DNA of 64,000 nucleotides, from contig CM054158.1 in the NCBI GenBank assembly GCA_028751875.1, positions 15,907,973 to 15,971,972 of the forward strand, written 5' to 3'. Both the position numbers and the translations under genes were made by a program. Positions 11,249-23,275 of this stretch are shown here, one piece after another. This DNA is from Rapana venosa (taxonomy: Eukaryota; Mollusca; Gastropoda; Neogastropoda; Muricidae). The first letter of the stretch is position 1. The number at the start of each line of letters is the position of its first letter. The notes under the pieces were generated by a model. It was not told where the DNA came from, made no database searches, and worked only from the letters and a program-made list of their open reading frames with translations.

Positions 11249-11418
11249 ATATGTTGAGAGAAAGCTTGGAAAACAAGATATGGGGCTCAATGTTAGAGTG
11301 GCCAGATGCCCAGTGGGGTCAATTCCCAGAGGACAACCAGGAAAAAGACCAGCCACCAGAGGATCCAAACCATGTCAAATACCCAGGCAGTTGGCTCAGG
11401 GAAGGGGCATATATGACA
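11249..11418 (+). CDS. Plus PARP-like gene, exon 2
   Basis: Acceptor CTGCTGTCTTCCAG and donor ACA|GTAAGTTCTG. The exon starts with two nucleotides of a split codon and ends in phase 0, like exon 2 of the minus copy (42372-42577). It encodes 56 residues including ESLENKIWGSMLEWPDAQ and QPPEDPNHVKYPGSW. The minus copy has QPPENPDHVQYPDTW at the same place, and the identity carries through the donor (GTAAGTTCTG in both). The function of this N-terminal segment is unknown to me. It is acidic and proline-rich in the middle and shows no WWE or macro fold that I can recognise. Confidence 0.7.
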
Positions 11419-11521
11419 GTAAGTTCTGTTGTGTTCAGGAAGTAAAATAAAGATTAAAATTTTTTTTTTTTACATGTTGATGTTACGAAAAAATATATAT
11501 TTATACGTTTTGGTTTTTTTT

Positions 11522-11600
11522 CGTTCCTGGGCTAGAGCTCTGTGGTTCACCAATGGTGGGTTTTTTTCATATGCGGCCGTTTTTTCCCCAGAGACAGAGA
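11522..11600 (+). repeat. Dispersed repeat D
   Basis: 'gggctagagctctgtggttcaccaatgg' followed by 'catatgcggcc' resembles segments at 34420-34550 (plus), 50085-50145 (minus) and 56515-56640 (minus). It is a short interspersed repeat with the boundaries not resolved. Confidence 0.4.
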
Positions 11601-11639
11601 ATCTGTTTTGGATCTGTTTCCATCTGATCGTCTAGGTCT

Positions 11640-12023
11640 TACTCTTACGGGTCAGGAGGCTAGCCTGATGTTGCCTAATGCACACACACACACACTCACA
11701 CACTCACACACATACACAGAGTACAGCAAAATAAAATCACACAGTAAGCCCTAAATGCAGTGTGTGCCACAGAGAGAAGCAGTCAGAAAGTCAAACACTT
11801 GAACTATTCAACCAGAACTTTGGTTTGAGGTGTCCTGAGAGTTTTCATCCAACTATAATCCTGAACAAAGTCTGACAATGTAAGAATGGAGTCCCCACTG
11901 TAACACATGAGACAAAACGTTGTGACCAGAAGACCCACTGCACTGACTGCACCCCCCCCCCCCCCTCCCTCCCTTTCAGGCTTGACTGTAGACTACACTG
12001 GAACATCTGAAATCATCACCTGC

Positions 12024-12076
<53 letters not shown>

Positions 12077-12340
12077 TTGTATAATTGAGAAAAAAGACTG
12101 AGGAAAAACAAGTGCAGGTAACCATTTACAACTTCATTCTCATCATAAGAAGTTATTTTTGTCCAAGATTCGCGGGGGAAAAAAGGTCACTGAAGGATAA
12201 AACTTTGAAGGCAGCATTAGGGAAATATATGATTAAGGACCATGCTTTGCCTGACACACACACACAACACATATATATAAAGAGAGATAGAGAGAGATAG
12301 ATAGATAATGGCTTCGCATGCTTCAATGACCACACATAGC
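11640..12340. repeat. Intron 2 simple repeats
   Basis: (CACA)n lies at about 11682-11717, a C-run at 11952-11965 and (GT)n at 12028-12074. There are no exon signals besides chance ones. Confidence 0.6.
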
Positions 12341-15300
12341 TATGTGGGTGGGGGCTTTTTCGCCTCTGCCAGGTTCAATCATGCTCAACAGGTCTGTGGG
12401 GAGAGCCAGACAAAATGAAATGGCACCCTGTCCTCCAGTTTGGGGTTGTGCATATGGGCAAACGACCCATTCACATTAAAATCTAGTCTGTTACGAAACT
12501 GCCAACAGTACCTTTCTTACAACGACATGGATGGGTAAGAGTCCTCTCTGGTAGAGCCTATACGCGTGCTGGTGAAAGCCTTCGGAAGCCAGGGCGCCAA
12601 CAACTCTTCTAACAACCAATTCAACAACCAGGATAGGGACCTGGAACATCAGAACCTCTGTACAAAACTGAAAAACAGACACAGGTGAGTAAGAAATACT
12701 CAGTACAACCTAAAGATCCTTGGCCTGTGCTAGACCAGATGGAATGGAACCGGGCAGACAAAACTTGCAAGTGGAGACACCATCATCTACTCTGGACAGG
12801 AAGAAGGCCAGCCCCACACACATGGAGTAGCGCTGCTGATGAGAACCGAAGCAATGCAAGCATTGCTGTCCTGGGAACCAGTGTCACCACGGATCCTCAC
12901 AGCACGCTTCAACTGGATAAAGAAAATTTCTTCGTACAAGTCCAGACCATCATGGACAAAGCACCAAAGAGGGACCTAAAAATACTAATGGGAGACATGA
13001 ATGCCAAAGTGGGGACAGACAACACAAACAGAGAACTGATCATAGGCAGACATGGCACTGGAGAACAAAATGAAAATGGAGAACTTTTAACAGAATTCTG
13101 CATGTTCAATTACCTGGTCATTGGAGGCACCATCTTTCCCCACAATAAAGTCCACAAGACCAATGGACTTCCTCCCGATGGCATGACCGAAAACCAGATT
13201 GACCACATCACCATTCATGGCGAAAAGTGGAGAAGGAGCCTGCATGATGTCCAGGTGAAGCCGAAGAAATGCACGTCCAGACCATCAACTTGTTGTTGCC
13301 ACCTCAAGACCAAGCTCAAGCCTACATCTACCAGGCAGGAAGACCATCACACAAGGTTCACAACGTGCAAAGCCTGAAGGAAGATAAAAAAAGAAGAATT
13401 CAGGCTTGAACTGAGGAACAACTTTAGTGTGCTTTCCCAACGCCAGAGGAAACAGTTGAAGAGGCAATGGCAGAGTTCTGCATGAACCTGGAAAGACAAC
13501 ATGCCAAACAGTACTGGGAAAGAAAACAAGAAAAATAAAAGGAGTGGCTACAACAGAAACATGGGCACTGATCCACCAGAGAGAAAACAGCTGAAAGATC
13601 AGATCAACCAAACACAAGATCAAGAAAAGAAGCAGAACTCAGGATGCTACTGGGACAAAAACAGGGCATAAAAGAGAAGTGCAAGAAAAGACAAGAGAAA
13701 ATACATTGAGGGACTGACCAGGAAGCAGAGACTGCAGCAGGCCAAAGAAATATAGAAGAGACGGTACTATATCTCGAGAACTCCTCAGGACAAACCAGCA
13801 ATCCTAGCTGCCCCTGTCAAAGATAAGATGGCAATACATTCCAGGTGAGGTGGACCAGAGAGCAAGATTGGGCATAGCACTTCAAAGAAACGCTTAACAG
13901 ACCTGCACCGACCCATGCCCCCATACATCCCCCCACTTACTTAAATCCTTTGGCATCAAACACCGGCCCCCCCTACCAAGAATGATATCACCAAAGCATC
14001 AGTCACTCAAATCAGCAAAGCAGCACCCAGACGGTATAACCACCTAAGCCACTGAAGGCAACATCCAAACTTCCACTGAGATTATACCCACGCCTACATA
14101 AGATCAGGATCAAGAGGTGTACCAGAGACTGGAAGAAAGCATCTTCGTAAAGCAGCCAAAGAAAGGGGACCATTCCCTCATCAACCACTGAGAGGCAATC
14201 ATGTTCCCTGTCCATCCCAGGAAAGTGCTGGGACAAAGATCATGCTAGACAGACTGAAGACAGTCACTGACAAGAACATTTCGGGATGAACAGGCAGACT
14301 TTAGGCAAGATAGATCATGCACAGATCAAATACGCTCACAATGCGCATCATCCATTGAGCATCCCTGGAGTGGTCGACCCCCCTATATTCAGTTCCTTTG
14401 ACGACTTCCCTGACAGCATTGACAGCGTCAACAGAGATAACATTTGATAACTGATGCTCACTATGGTTTCCACCAAAGTTCATCACCATTCATCCAGGCA
14501 CTATAATGAAGATGCCACCTGTCAAGTCTGCCATGGAAGGAAAACTGACGGAACCCTTCTCCGTACAGACCAGTGTTCATACAGCTGTCTTGTTGTCAGC
14601 CAACCATCTTCCTGTTGGTGGTTGACTGATAATGCGGCAAGCCACAGCAGAGGAAGGAACGGCATACAGTGGACCCTCATGAAGCAGCTGACGACCTGAC
14701 TTCGCAGACACACCTTCTCTCCACACAGGCCAACAAGATGACACAAGAGACGCTTTTGGTCGGTTGCTGAAGAAGCTGAAAAGGAACTGGCCTCCAAATC
14801 AACATCAGGAAGACAGTCATAGGGTGAACAACAAAACACCATGACCCAGTGGCGACTACAGCAAGAAACCATCAAGGAAAGTCAGCAGTTTATTACCTGG
14901 CAGTGTTGTCATAAATATGGGAGAACAGATGAAACATCATGCCAAATCAACAAAGCCCGTCACGCCTCTCAACACCCTTCGGCCAATTGAGGTCAACAGC
15001 CCTCTCAATTCAAGACAAGATTTGAATACTACAACACCAGTGTCAAATCGTTCCTACGTTATGGCTCAGAAACCTGCGGGTAACAAAAACCCAACACCCT
15101 CAAACTTCCAGTTTTTTATCCAACATATATCTCAGGATACAACCTCAAACATCATGTGGCCAGAAGTCATAACCCAACAAGCAACTGTGGGACAGGACCA
15201 GACAAACCCTAAATCAATGCCCATTATTAAACAAAGGAAGTGGGATGGATCGCCCAAACACTCTACAAAGCATGCGTCAAATGTCTCTCAGGCAGGGGCC

Positions 15301-15370
15301 AAATTGACTGAATCCACAAGGAAGCGGAAAAAGTTGGTCCGACCAAATCAAGTATCCTGGCGCAGTAGTG
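12340..15370 (+). pseudogene. Decayed RTE-like LINE (endonuclease plus reverse transcriptase)
   Basis: Parts appear in LINE order. The endonuclease C-half at 12910-13260 shows KILMGDMNAKVGTDN, NYLVIGGTIFPHNKVHK and MTENQIDHITIH. RT traces at 14285-14340 resemble 'FRQ.RSC.DQI', and at 14655-14690 RNGIQWTLMKQL. The C-terminal tail lies near 15230-15300. Each motif pairs with one in the 46.3-49.4 kb element, so the two are the same family. Frames break many times, so the copy is old and inactive. It lies in intron 2 of the plus PARP-like gene, in the same orientation, and ends about 160 bases before exon 3. Confidence 0.75.
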
Positions 15371-15527
15371 TTTGAAGAAGAAACAAAGCAGCCGTAATGA
15401 CATGGGCCAGCTGAAGAGTGATCTCCTCCCAAAACCGAGTTTGTTTGAGGGGTGTTGTTGCAGCCCTATGTTCCCCAAGGACCAAGAGGCATAATATCAA
15501 GTAGTCCAAGTGTGTGTGTGTTTGCAG

Positions 15528-15696
15528 ATCCAGTGGTGGGTAGTGCGAGGCTAGAATCGTTGTCAATGGAGGCCCTGGATATTTCCATGCACTTTCGCTG
15601 GCCTATATTTGATGGCAGATACTGGAAAAAGGAATCACTGGACGTCAAACGGATTATTAGGATCCAGAACAAGGATTTGTGGGCTCGCTACTATAG
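15528..15696 (+). CDS. Plus PARP-like gene, exon 3 (start of catalytic domain)
   Basis: Acceptor TGTGTTTGCAG and donor TATAG|GTGAGG. It encodes ESLSMEALDISMHFRWP, then VKRIIRIQNKDLWARYY, the RIQN-x-x-LW signature near the start of PARP catalytic domains. The minus copy reads RIVRVQNRDLWTRYC. Exon 2 ends in phase 0, yet this exon needs two nucleotides before the first full codon of the conserved frame. The minus exon starts in phase 0 and is one base longer before the shared VVG. A one-base deletion next to the acceptor is the simplest explanation. Confidence 0.75.
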
Positions 15697-16190
15697 GTGA
15701 GGAGTGATGAATGATTCAGAAGCATTATTTTGATTGCTTTATCTGTGTGTTTTTTTTAAACATTAACAAGAAATGTCTGGCACGCGCACACATGCCCATG
15801 TGCAGACACACACAGACACACACACATGCACTTGACTTGTGTGAGCTGATGTTCCCTACAATGAAAGAAAAGAGGCACGCATTAATTAACTGAAAAAATG
15901 CTCAAACCTGTTTGCCAAAGGAACGTGTGCTGGCATTTTTGGAGGGAAGAGAGGGAGAGGAATGACAAGCTGAGAGTTCTCCAAAAATGTACGCATAGTA
16001 ATGTGTTTTGTTGATATTACAATGGTTATCTGCTCTGTTTAAGACCAGGAAAGGTAACAGCGCCATGGAGAGTTCATGGGCACTGCTCTCAAACTCGTGT
16101 CAAAGTGCTGGACCCTAGACAATCTGGGGGTGTCTGACACCTTGCTCCCCAATGACTGCATAGTTTACAGGAACACTTTACCTTTAATAA
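15697..16190. other. Start of intron 3; repeat C tail
   Basis: No coding signal. The last 60 bases ('gtctgacaccttgctcccc...') resemble the 3' part of repeat C at 36890-36950, and the Tigger element follows directly. Confidence 0.4.
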
Positions 16191-16192
16191 TA

Positions 16193-18269
16193 CCGTAAAA
16201 TCCCTAGCATAAGCCCACCATCTAGCAAACGCCCACCCCCCACTTGGGACCAAAAGTTGTGCACAGGGGTAACTACCCAGCAAACGCCCACCCTGGTTTT
16301 TATTCAAAGAGACTAGCTCACTTTCAACTAAAGAATTTGTGCCATCATCTTTTTCCCCTTTACCACCTGATTCCGTTTTTCTTCCATTTTTCTTATTCTT
16401 TTGTCCCATCCCTCATCCCACCCATCCCCGACAAAGTGAATTAAAATTACGACACATTTCCACAGCGTCTACATTTCCTGTCAGCTATGTACCTTACTTT
16501 GACGACGCTTCCTGGTGGCCGAGCTGGTTCTTTGAATCTCTCTGTGCCGTATTTGCAAATGCCGAAGACGATCAGTCTTACACTGTGTCCTTTCAAATTG
16601 GCAATCCCTCCATACTGATAACGAAGCATTGGAATGTTTTGGGAGTGGGCCTGTGAATTTTCTGTGGATAGGAAGAGGATCAGGGTAATGGAGTGAAAAC
16701 CAGAAAGACTTGAACACATTATGGCTAAAAACAAAAAACGGAAAATGATCGAAGGAACCAGCAGTTAGATCTGAACATGTCCGACCAAGGTCTATCTATC
16801 TAGTCAATCTGTCCCCGTAGTCTACGACCGTAGGGGCACCTCAAAGACTTTCAACAAGGTGTGCTGCGTTAATCTGGAAGATGAAAGATCTGATGGCAGG
16901 GTAGTGCGAAACATGGACTTCGAACGGAAGAGCGATGGAACTAAGCAGGTGCTTTCATGTGGTGGCTCCTTGGCATCAGACATGTGGTTTAAGTCGATGG
17001 AAAACATCGCCACTATGGTGTCTTGTAGACAGGAACCAGCTCAAGCCAAAAGGTCCCTGCAAGACGTTGAGTGATCAACTTCACAGTTCCGACGGAACTT
17101 CTGCGACTACGTCCTCACCATGTTATCCTCTGTCCAAACATCATGAACACGATGGTCCGGTTTGACATGATGCCAGCCCGTACCAACAACAAGAAAGGTG
17201 CCAAACAAGTTAGAACCCAGAGCACAAAGGCTGAAAAACGAGGCTTCACGGTGGCACTTACGCGGTAGTGGATGGAACCAAATTGCCAGCTTTTGTGATC
17301 CTGCAAGAGAGAAATGGGAACATTCCACCCCGGGTTTTTTGCAGCTGAGAGTGCCAGACAAGGGTTCGTGTAGTGCGACAGCCAATGGCTGGATGACCAG
17401 AGACACCACCATTGCCTGGATTCAGCGTGTCCTTGGGCCATCCGACGAACGCCGCCTCCTGCTTCTGGACTGTTACAGTGCCCATAGGACTCAGGGAAAT
17501 CAGGGACGCACTCCAAGCGCAGCAAGTGGACACCATGTTCATTCCTGCAGGCTGCACCCCTTTGGCACAGCCATGGATGTGGCTCTTGCCAAGCCTTTTA
17601 AGGACTCCATCAGAGATTGCTGGTGGAGTGGATGAGGGAACCCAGGCCACCGACTGCTGCTGCCAACCTCAGGCAGGCCACCAGACAAGACGTCATCAAC
17701 TGGGACAGCAGGGCGTGGGACAACATTCGACCCAAACGATGTTAAATCATTCCTGATGACCCATATCCAACGCCATGGATGGATCTGAGGACGACAAAGT
17801 GCTGGAATGGTTTTCCGGACGAGATCGGCGCTGTCCTGGCCTTGTTTTGATGGCAATGCACCTGGTCCACAAGAGCCAGAGAGTGAGGACGCGGGGCCCA
17901 GGACGACAACCTGGAGGAGAGCGACGCCGATGCAGACTTTGAGGACTGGAATAAGTACCGGTACAAAGACTGAAACTGTTTACCCAGCTAGGCAGTTAGC
18001 AAGATGAGTTCATGTGTTAATGAGTGCTGTTCGTGTTTTTTCGAGTTTCTGTTTCTTTTTTTTTCTGTTTGTGGGTTTTTCTTTCTCCGAAAGATTGGGC
18101 CTTTTGAAGACAAAATCCAAGGTTATTTGACGTTTCATTTCCAAAGACGATGGTGTAATTTTTTCCCTGTACAGAAAGAAAGGACTTCATTGGTGTTGAC
18201 ATTTCGACATTTGACCAAGTTTCTTTTTCCCGGAATTGTGTTCTTATTGTTTGTCCTTGCCAGTCTCCT

Positions 18270-18321
<52 letters not shown>

Positions 18322-18328
18322 CCTCTCA

Positions 18329-18377
<49 letters not shown>

Positions 18378-18646
18378 CTTTCGAAATAAAAGAATTTGTC
18401 ATTGTCTCTCTCATGATTGTCCTCGTTGGCCTTCTTTGCCTCAAAGTCGCTTTTTAAAAAATTTTTCCTTCACTTCTACTCACACGACCTAACTTACATG
18501 CTTTCGGGGTTTGTTTTCACTCAATTACACGGTTGAGCACAAAAATTACTTTCTGCAAAGGGGTCCATCCCTAGCAAACGCCCACCCCCCAATTTTGCCC
18601 TAAATCAGTGCACAGGGGGGGTGGGCGTTTGCTAGGGATTTTACGG
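16193..18646 (+). mobile_element. Tigger/pogo-type DNA transposon with both ends
   Basis: The left end CCGTAAAATCCCTAGCATAA and the right end (read inward) CCGTAAAATCCCTAGCAAAC form terminal inverted repeats. Both are flanked by TA, the pogo/mariner target duplication. GCAAACGCCCACCC recurs subterminally at both ends, and at the right end it forms a hairpin (18569-18640). The 2454-bp interior carries a broken DDE transposase. It sits in intron 3 of the plus PARP-like gene, inside a (TAA)n tail of an older repeat. A (CT)n run of about 110 bases lies at 18265-18374. Confidence 0.85.
17140..17760 (+). pseudogene. Broken Tigger transposase (DDE domain)
   Basis: Pieces in different frames carry the DDE_1 landmarks. 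MVRFDMMPARTNNKKGAKQV with TKAEKRGFTVAL marks the first aspartate block. LLLLDCYSAHRT carries the second aspartate. A block near 17560-17610 with ALAKPFKD corresponds to the third acidic block (the residue itself is not certain). At least two frame changes and stops lie between them, so no functional transposase can be read. The N-terminal CENP-B-like DNA-binding part is not clearly visible at 16700-17050. Confidence 0.75.
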
Positions 18647-18648
18647 TA

Positions 18649-18725
18649 ATAATAATAATGTATGGAATTTATATAGCCCTGAATCTTGTAAAGCAACAAA
18701 TCAAAGCGCTCAGATGACTTTTTAA
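18649..18725 (-). repeat. 3'-tail repeat (minus)
   Basis: The (TAA)n side touches the Tigger insertion. The body 'gtaaagcaacaaatcaaagcgctcag' is the reverse of the repeat at both window ends. Confidence 0.6.
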
Positions 18726-18744
18726 AAAAATGTATCTTCTTTTT

Positions 18745-18846
18745 TTTATATTATATCGAGGATAATGGAATAAGCACCCATGTGCTTTTTTTAAATTTTA
18801 CATTCAGTCCCCGTGTGTATGCGGTTTTGTAAATGTTGTCATCTTT
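18745..18846 (-). mobile_element. SINE family A, 3' end only
   Basis: 'atcgaggataatggaataagcac' to 'gcggttttgtaaatgttgtc' is the last 100 bases of family A in reverse. It is strongly truncated. Confidence 0.75.
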
Positions 18847-19127
18847 ACTTGTATATTATGTATTGATACCTTTGAAGAGTAGTGTTAGGGGCAAACACCT
18901 TCATCATGTTGTAATTTGTGGCTGCCTTTGACACAAGTCTCTCTGGGTGGGTCGAGGTTGTTCAACAACCTTCTCTAATTGTTTACTTCTGCATAAGTCA
19001 AAATATGGTACCAGCTATGGTGCGGCTAAATGGATGATTTTGTTTGAAATCCCCACTTAGCTAGATATTCATGTCATATCCTCTTGATAACTCCCACCCA
19101 GCCATCCCCTCTTTGGCCCTATGTGCT

Positions 19128-19548
19128 TTGGGGTGTGTGTTGTATTGTATTGTATCCCACTTTGATTCACAGCAGAAGTCTCAGTGTAAAATTTGTGCTG
19201 CTCTCCCCGAGGAGAGTATGTTGCCACAAGAGCAGCGTTGACTACATTTTTGTTCCTTTTTCTGTCTGCATGCATATTTGTTCCTCTATCAGTATCAGGG
19301 TGGATTTTTCTACAAAATGTTGCCAGGGACAACTCTCTTGTTGCTGTGGGTTCTTTAACGTGTTCTAAATGTGTTTTACATAGGGAACTTCAGTTTATTG
19401 TCTCATTCAAAAGATTAGCACCCAGACCACCACTCATGGTCTAATGGATGGGGAAAAAGTTTAGGGCACAAACCGGGATCAAACCATCACAGACTTGGAA
19501 CCTGGACTTTTTGCTTTCTAAGCAGCGGGTTACCTATAGACCACCAAT
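19128..19548 (-). mobile_element. SINE family B (second tRNA-like SINE)
   Basis: On the minus strand it starts with a tRNA-like end (GGTCTATAGGTAACCCGCTG, later 'ccaggttccaag'). It then has the core 'tcttttgaatgagacaataaactg', 'agaacacgttaaagaacccac', a body with 'agggttg'-like and 'ggagagcagcac' stretches, and an ATACAATACAATACAA tail. The core resembles the family A core ('ggatgagactataaaccgagg', 'gttaaa'), so both families share a central domain. A piece of family B recurs at 54850-54975. Confidence 0.6.
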
Positions 19549-19804
19549 CCACTAATGATTAAGTCAGATATATACGGTAACTGTGGTGTAGCTAAATGGT
19601 GTGTATACTGTGTCCAAGCCTCAAAATAGGAAAGGAAAATGCCACTCGTGTGTAAGTGGGGCAAGGGTCAGATGGAGTAGAGGGGTGGTTCTCAATACTT
19701 CGGCTAGCCTATGGGAGGCTGCAGTAAGCTGGTTTCTGCATCCAAGTCAACGATGGGAAGAATGTTTCGCTAAACAGGGACTTGGATCTGACTTTTCCTT
19801 TCAG

Positions 19805-19956
19805 AAGGAAACGGGAGATGGTGCAGAAGTCTGAAAGCGGTCAGGTGGAGGAAAGAAGAATGTTCCATGGGACATCTGCCAAAAACATCGACAGTATTTG
19901 TGAACATGGCTTTCAAATAGATCGGCCCGTTGTCCATGGAAGAGAAATGGGCAAAG
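19805..19956 (+). CDS. Plus PARP-like gene, exon 4 (NAD-binding histidine)
   Basis: Acceptor TTTTCCTTTCAG and donor GGCAAAG|GTGAGA. It is 152 nt, exactly as long as the minus copy's exon 4. It encodes KREMVQKSESGQVEERRMF, then FHGTSAKNIDSICEHGFQID. The HGTS motif with its histidine is the nicotinamide-ribose contact of PARP domains, and SICEHGF is the following helix and strand. The split glycine codon at the end joins exon 5 to give G-x-G-x-Y-F. Both ends fit the neighbours' phases. Confidence 0.85.
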
Positions 19957-22203
19957 GTGAGACGTTTTTGCTGGTTTTTGTTGTTGTTGTTGGTCCATCA
20001 GCATATCATAAGAAAATGAAACTCATCTACTAATATTGGATGAATCGATTCAAGTTTGTGACTTATGTCACGAGTTAGCTGCATAGCTTTACAAGCCTTT
20101 ACATTTTAATTTTTTGTGTTTTTTTTTAATACTTGGTTACTCATTATTATGAACGCTTGCTCTTACATCGAAACAAACTTTCAATCGTTTACAGCAGAGT
20201 ATTTTTTCCTTAAATGCTGTTTTTTAAATGGCACCTTAGTTCCTAGAATCAGAGAGGTTTCTTTTGAAATGATTCCAACAACAGGATGAGACAAAAGTGT
20301 AAGTTGTGTTTGTGAGTGCCTTATCAGGTAGCTGTGAAATCTCTCTGAATTAAAATTAGGCCATCACAAAATCGGAACAAGAAAATAAAAACCAGATTTT
20401 TTTCTTGCAATTTTAAGAACATAAATAATCATGTCTTGATATTATTAACACTCTGTTTCATATTTTTCTCCAGAATACTTTGTTTTATGCTTTTCATCAA
20501 AACCAATAACACGCAAAGCATATCACATATATATGATTATAAAAACACCAGAGTTAAAAACTGATTTTTACATTTGTTGTCACACAATAGATTTTCCATC
20601 CTACAATCTTCATGGACAACAAACAACAATTAAACCCATATAAGATACTTTGAACATGTAAAATTGTTTGATTTAGAAGTTTCATTTGTCATTTTTAAAT
20701 TAGTTTTTAATAGCTTGAGCCCAAAGCAGACCTTTTTCACTATAAAATTTTGTTTTGCTTTGATTGGCTGGCTGGTTGGTTGATTAGTTAGTGTGTTGGT
20801 GTGTTAAGGTGTTAGTTTATTTTTAATTGTGTAAGGAACAATACTTTTAAGGCCCTGCTTAGGGTCCTTGTTGAAAAATGGTTGTTATTTATGATGAAGT
20901 TTTTTTCCCTTATTTTTTGTTCTTTTTTTATGATGAAGTATATTTCCTTTTGTTTCCGTCTCTTTCTAAAAGTCCCATGTGAGCTTTTCCACAGCCAAGT
21001 AGTGGTCAAAGTCAATCTGTTGAACTGGGGGTGAAACATTGACACAACATTTAACTTAATTCTTTTCCAAGTCAAAAAATACCCCCCTCCCCAGGGGGAT
21101 CCAAGGACCTGTAGCAGAAATAAGCATTTCCAACTTCGTAAATTCTGTGCTAGGTTTTTCCATCTTTTCTATCCCTGCTTTGCTTCTGCCTTGTTATTTT
21201 CTTCCTGTCACCTTCTTTTTGACTGTTTCTTCCTTCCTGGCTTTTCTAACCCCTTTTTCCTTTCCAGAAAGACTAAATGAAAACATTCTCTCCCACGCCA
21301 AAGTTGATGTGCAGGCCTGACTTGCAGGCACAAAACCCAGCCAACAATTTTCCTCACAATGCCCAACTCAATAGTTACTGTGTGAGTGTTCCGCAAAGAA
21401 CATTCTCATTTTTTGTCGGGTAAAAAAAAAGAACTTTTTTCCAGTCAAAACTTTTTCCCCCCATTCTATAAATCATTAATTCCAAAGTAGCTGACTCCAA
21501 CCCCAGTAATCCACAATTCGTCGCTTGAAGAAACAAAAGTCCAGACAATTGAAACCCTTTTGGCCGCTTGAGGCCCCTGTGTACAAAAACGTCCCCACAA
21601 GAAACTCGTGCAACAAAAATTTCGCTCTTTTGTAATTTTATTTTCTTAGCTTTAAAGTTTTGTTTGTTTGGGTTCTGTTTTTTGTGTTGTAATCCGGGCA
21701 TGATAAAGCAAAAGTGAAATGACTAGGCCACAGCACAGTTTGGGTTGTATTGAATTAGGGAAGGAATAGTTAGGGCGATGACTTTAAAATTTCATGTGTG
21801 TTCTTTTTCAGATGATACATGTGGTTTTGGGGGTTGAGTTAAAAACTTTGTCAGGGGGTACGCCAGTTTTTGGAATCTAGGGGGGTACAGCCCTGATATG
21901 GCCTTCCGTGAAGTGGTTCTGAATACTTGAAATAAAATAAAAATTAAAAGGGCATGTAACGTAACCCCCCCCGCCCCAAAACCCCCACCCTAAACTCACC
22001 AAAACTCATTCTGTTATTATCACTTGTCATTTTAGCTTGTTGACGTTACAAATATTAAAGCTTGAATGTTTCACACTTGTTGTTGTTTTTTTCCTGAAGT
22101 TTGAGTGTTAAGTGTGTGCAATTACTTTAAAAGAGGCAAAACATGGTAGTTTGAACTGATCAAAAATTGTTACAAGTATCTGTGCTTAACACATGAAAAG
22201 GTT
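19957..22203. other. Intron 4, mostly unassigned
   Basis: AT-rich intron. A repeat C copy lies at about 21125-21420 ('aaattctgtgctaggtttttcc', 'cattctctcccacgccaaag'). No exon or element with clear ends is seen elsewhere. Confidence 0.5.
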
Positions 22204-22479
22204 AACCACTGATATAGCTTAACAACCCACAAGTACTTTTAATTCATAATAACCACTGATATAGCTTAACAACCCACAAGTACTTTTAATTCATAATAAC
22301 ACTGATAAAGCTTAACAACCCACAAGTACTTTTAATTCATAATAACCACTGATATAGCTTAACAACCCACAAGTACTTTTAATTCATAATAACCACTGAT
22401 AAAGCTTAACAACCCACAAGTACTTTTAATTCATAATAACCACTGATAAAGCTTAACAACCCACAAGTACTTTTAATTC
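22204..22479 (+). repeat. 47-bp tandem repeat, six copies
   Basis: The unit AACCACTGATATAGCTTAAC plus 27 more bases starts at 22204, 22251, 22298, 22343, 22391 and 22438. Variants differ at 'atatag/ataaag'. It lies about 210 bases before exon 5. Confidence 0.9.
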
Positions 22480-22690
22480 TTTAACATGTTACAAAAAAAA
22501 AACATCAATTTACGGCCACCAAATTGATAGTTTTCAGTCTTCTACAACTTCAATTTGATAACAGACGTAAGAATCTGTTTGGCAGTCTCCTCAGGACTTT
22601 TCCAATATGCAAGGTTTCTCAGATTTACACAGAAAAGAAAGAGATTTTGGCTTCATATTCTCCAGTGCCTGACTTTGCTTTGATTTACAG

Positions 22691-22792
22691 GTCACTACTT
22701 CACACCAGACATGTGGGATGCAGACTGGTACACTGATGAGGTGACTTTTCGTAAACCCCCCCAGATTTTTCCATCTACTCCTTCAGAACCCC
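22691..22792 (+). CDS. Plus PARP-like gene, exon 5 (catalytic tyrosine)
   Basis: Acceptor GCTTTGATTTACAG (identical in the minus copy) and donor CCC|C-GTGAGTG. It is 102 nt, the same length as the minus exon 5. Joined to exon 4 it reads GKGHYFTPDMWDADWYTDE. The Y of G-x-Y-F is the second member of the H-Y-x triad; the usual T before it is H here. The rest (PPQIFPSTPSEP) is proline-rich and unlike typical PARPs, so the domain is divergent in this loop. Confidence 0.75.
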
Positions 22793-22924
22793 GTGAGTGT
22801 TTTGCTTAGTGTTGTTTTTAGTATTGTTGTTGTTGTTGTTAGTATTTAGCGGTCCCCAGAAGAAGCACCATCTGATCTGGGTCACTTGGAATAAGCACAT
22901 TATCTCATTCTTCACAATGGGGAA

Positions 22925-23275
22925 TTAATTTATTTTATTTAATAATTTTTTTATTGCGAGGATAATGGATACACACTTTTTTACACCCAGTCCCCATGTG
23001 TGTGCAGTTTTGTACATTTTGTCATCTGTTCCCACCGGCTTACAGTGGCCTACCCTTCCAACAAGCGGAACAGGTTTTAATGTGTGTGCAAGAGGTTCTG
23101 CATCTTTCACAGGACCAATCGGTTTATAGTCCATGGAAGGACTTTGGGGAAATTTGGAGTCGTCATTTTGAGTTAACCCCCAGGGAAAACATCCCCTGAA
23201 CAGGATCAAACCCAGGTAAAGGGGATCACAGCACAATAAGCAATGTCTAACCAACCGGTTATCCCGCCCCCCCAC
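22925..23275 (-). mobile_element. SINE family A, copy in intron 5
   Basis: From 'gcgaggataatgga' through 'cagtggcctacccttcc' to a tRNA-like head in reverse ('ggatcacagcacaataagc...aaccggttatcccgcc'). It is nearly full length but heavily mutated. Confidence 0.75.

Noticed and set aside
18004..18492. 162-codon serine/leucine-rich frame
   Set aside because: Created by the (CT)n run inside the Tigger element.
22204..22479. CRISPR-like regular repeats
   Set aside because: Units are contiguous 47-bp tandem copies without unique spacers; the genome is eukaryotic.
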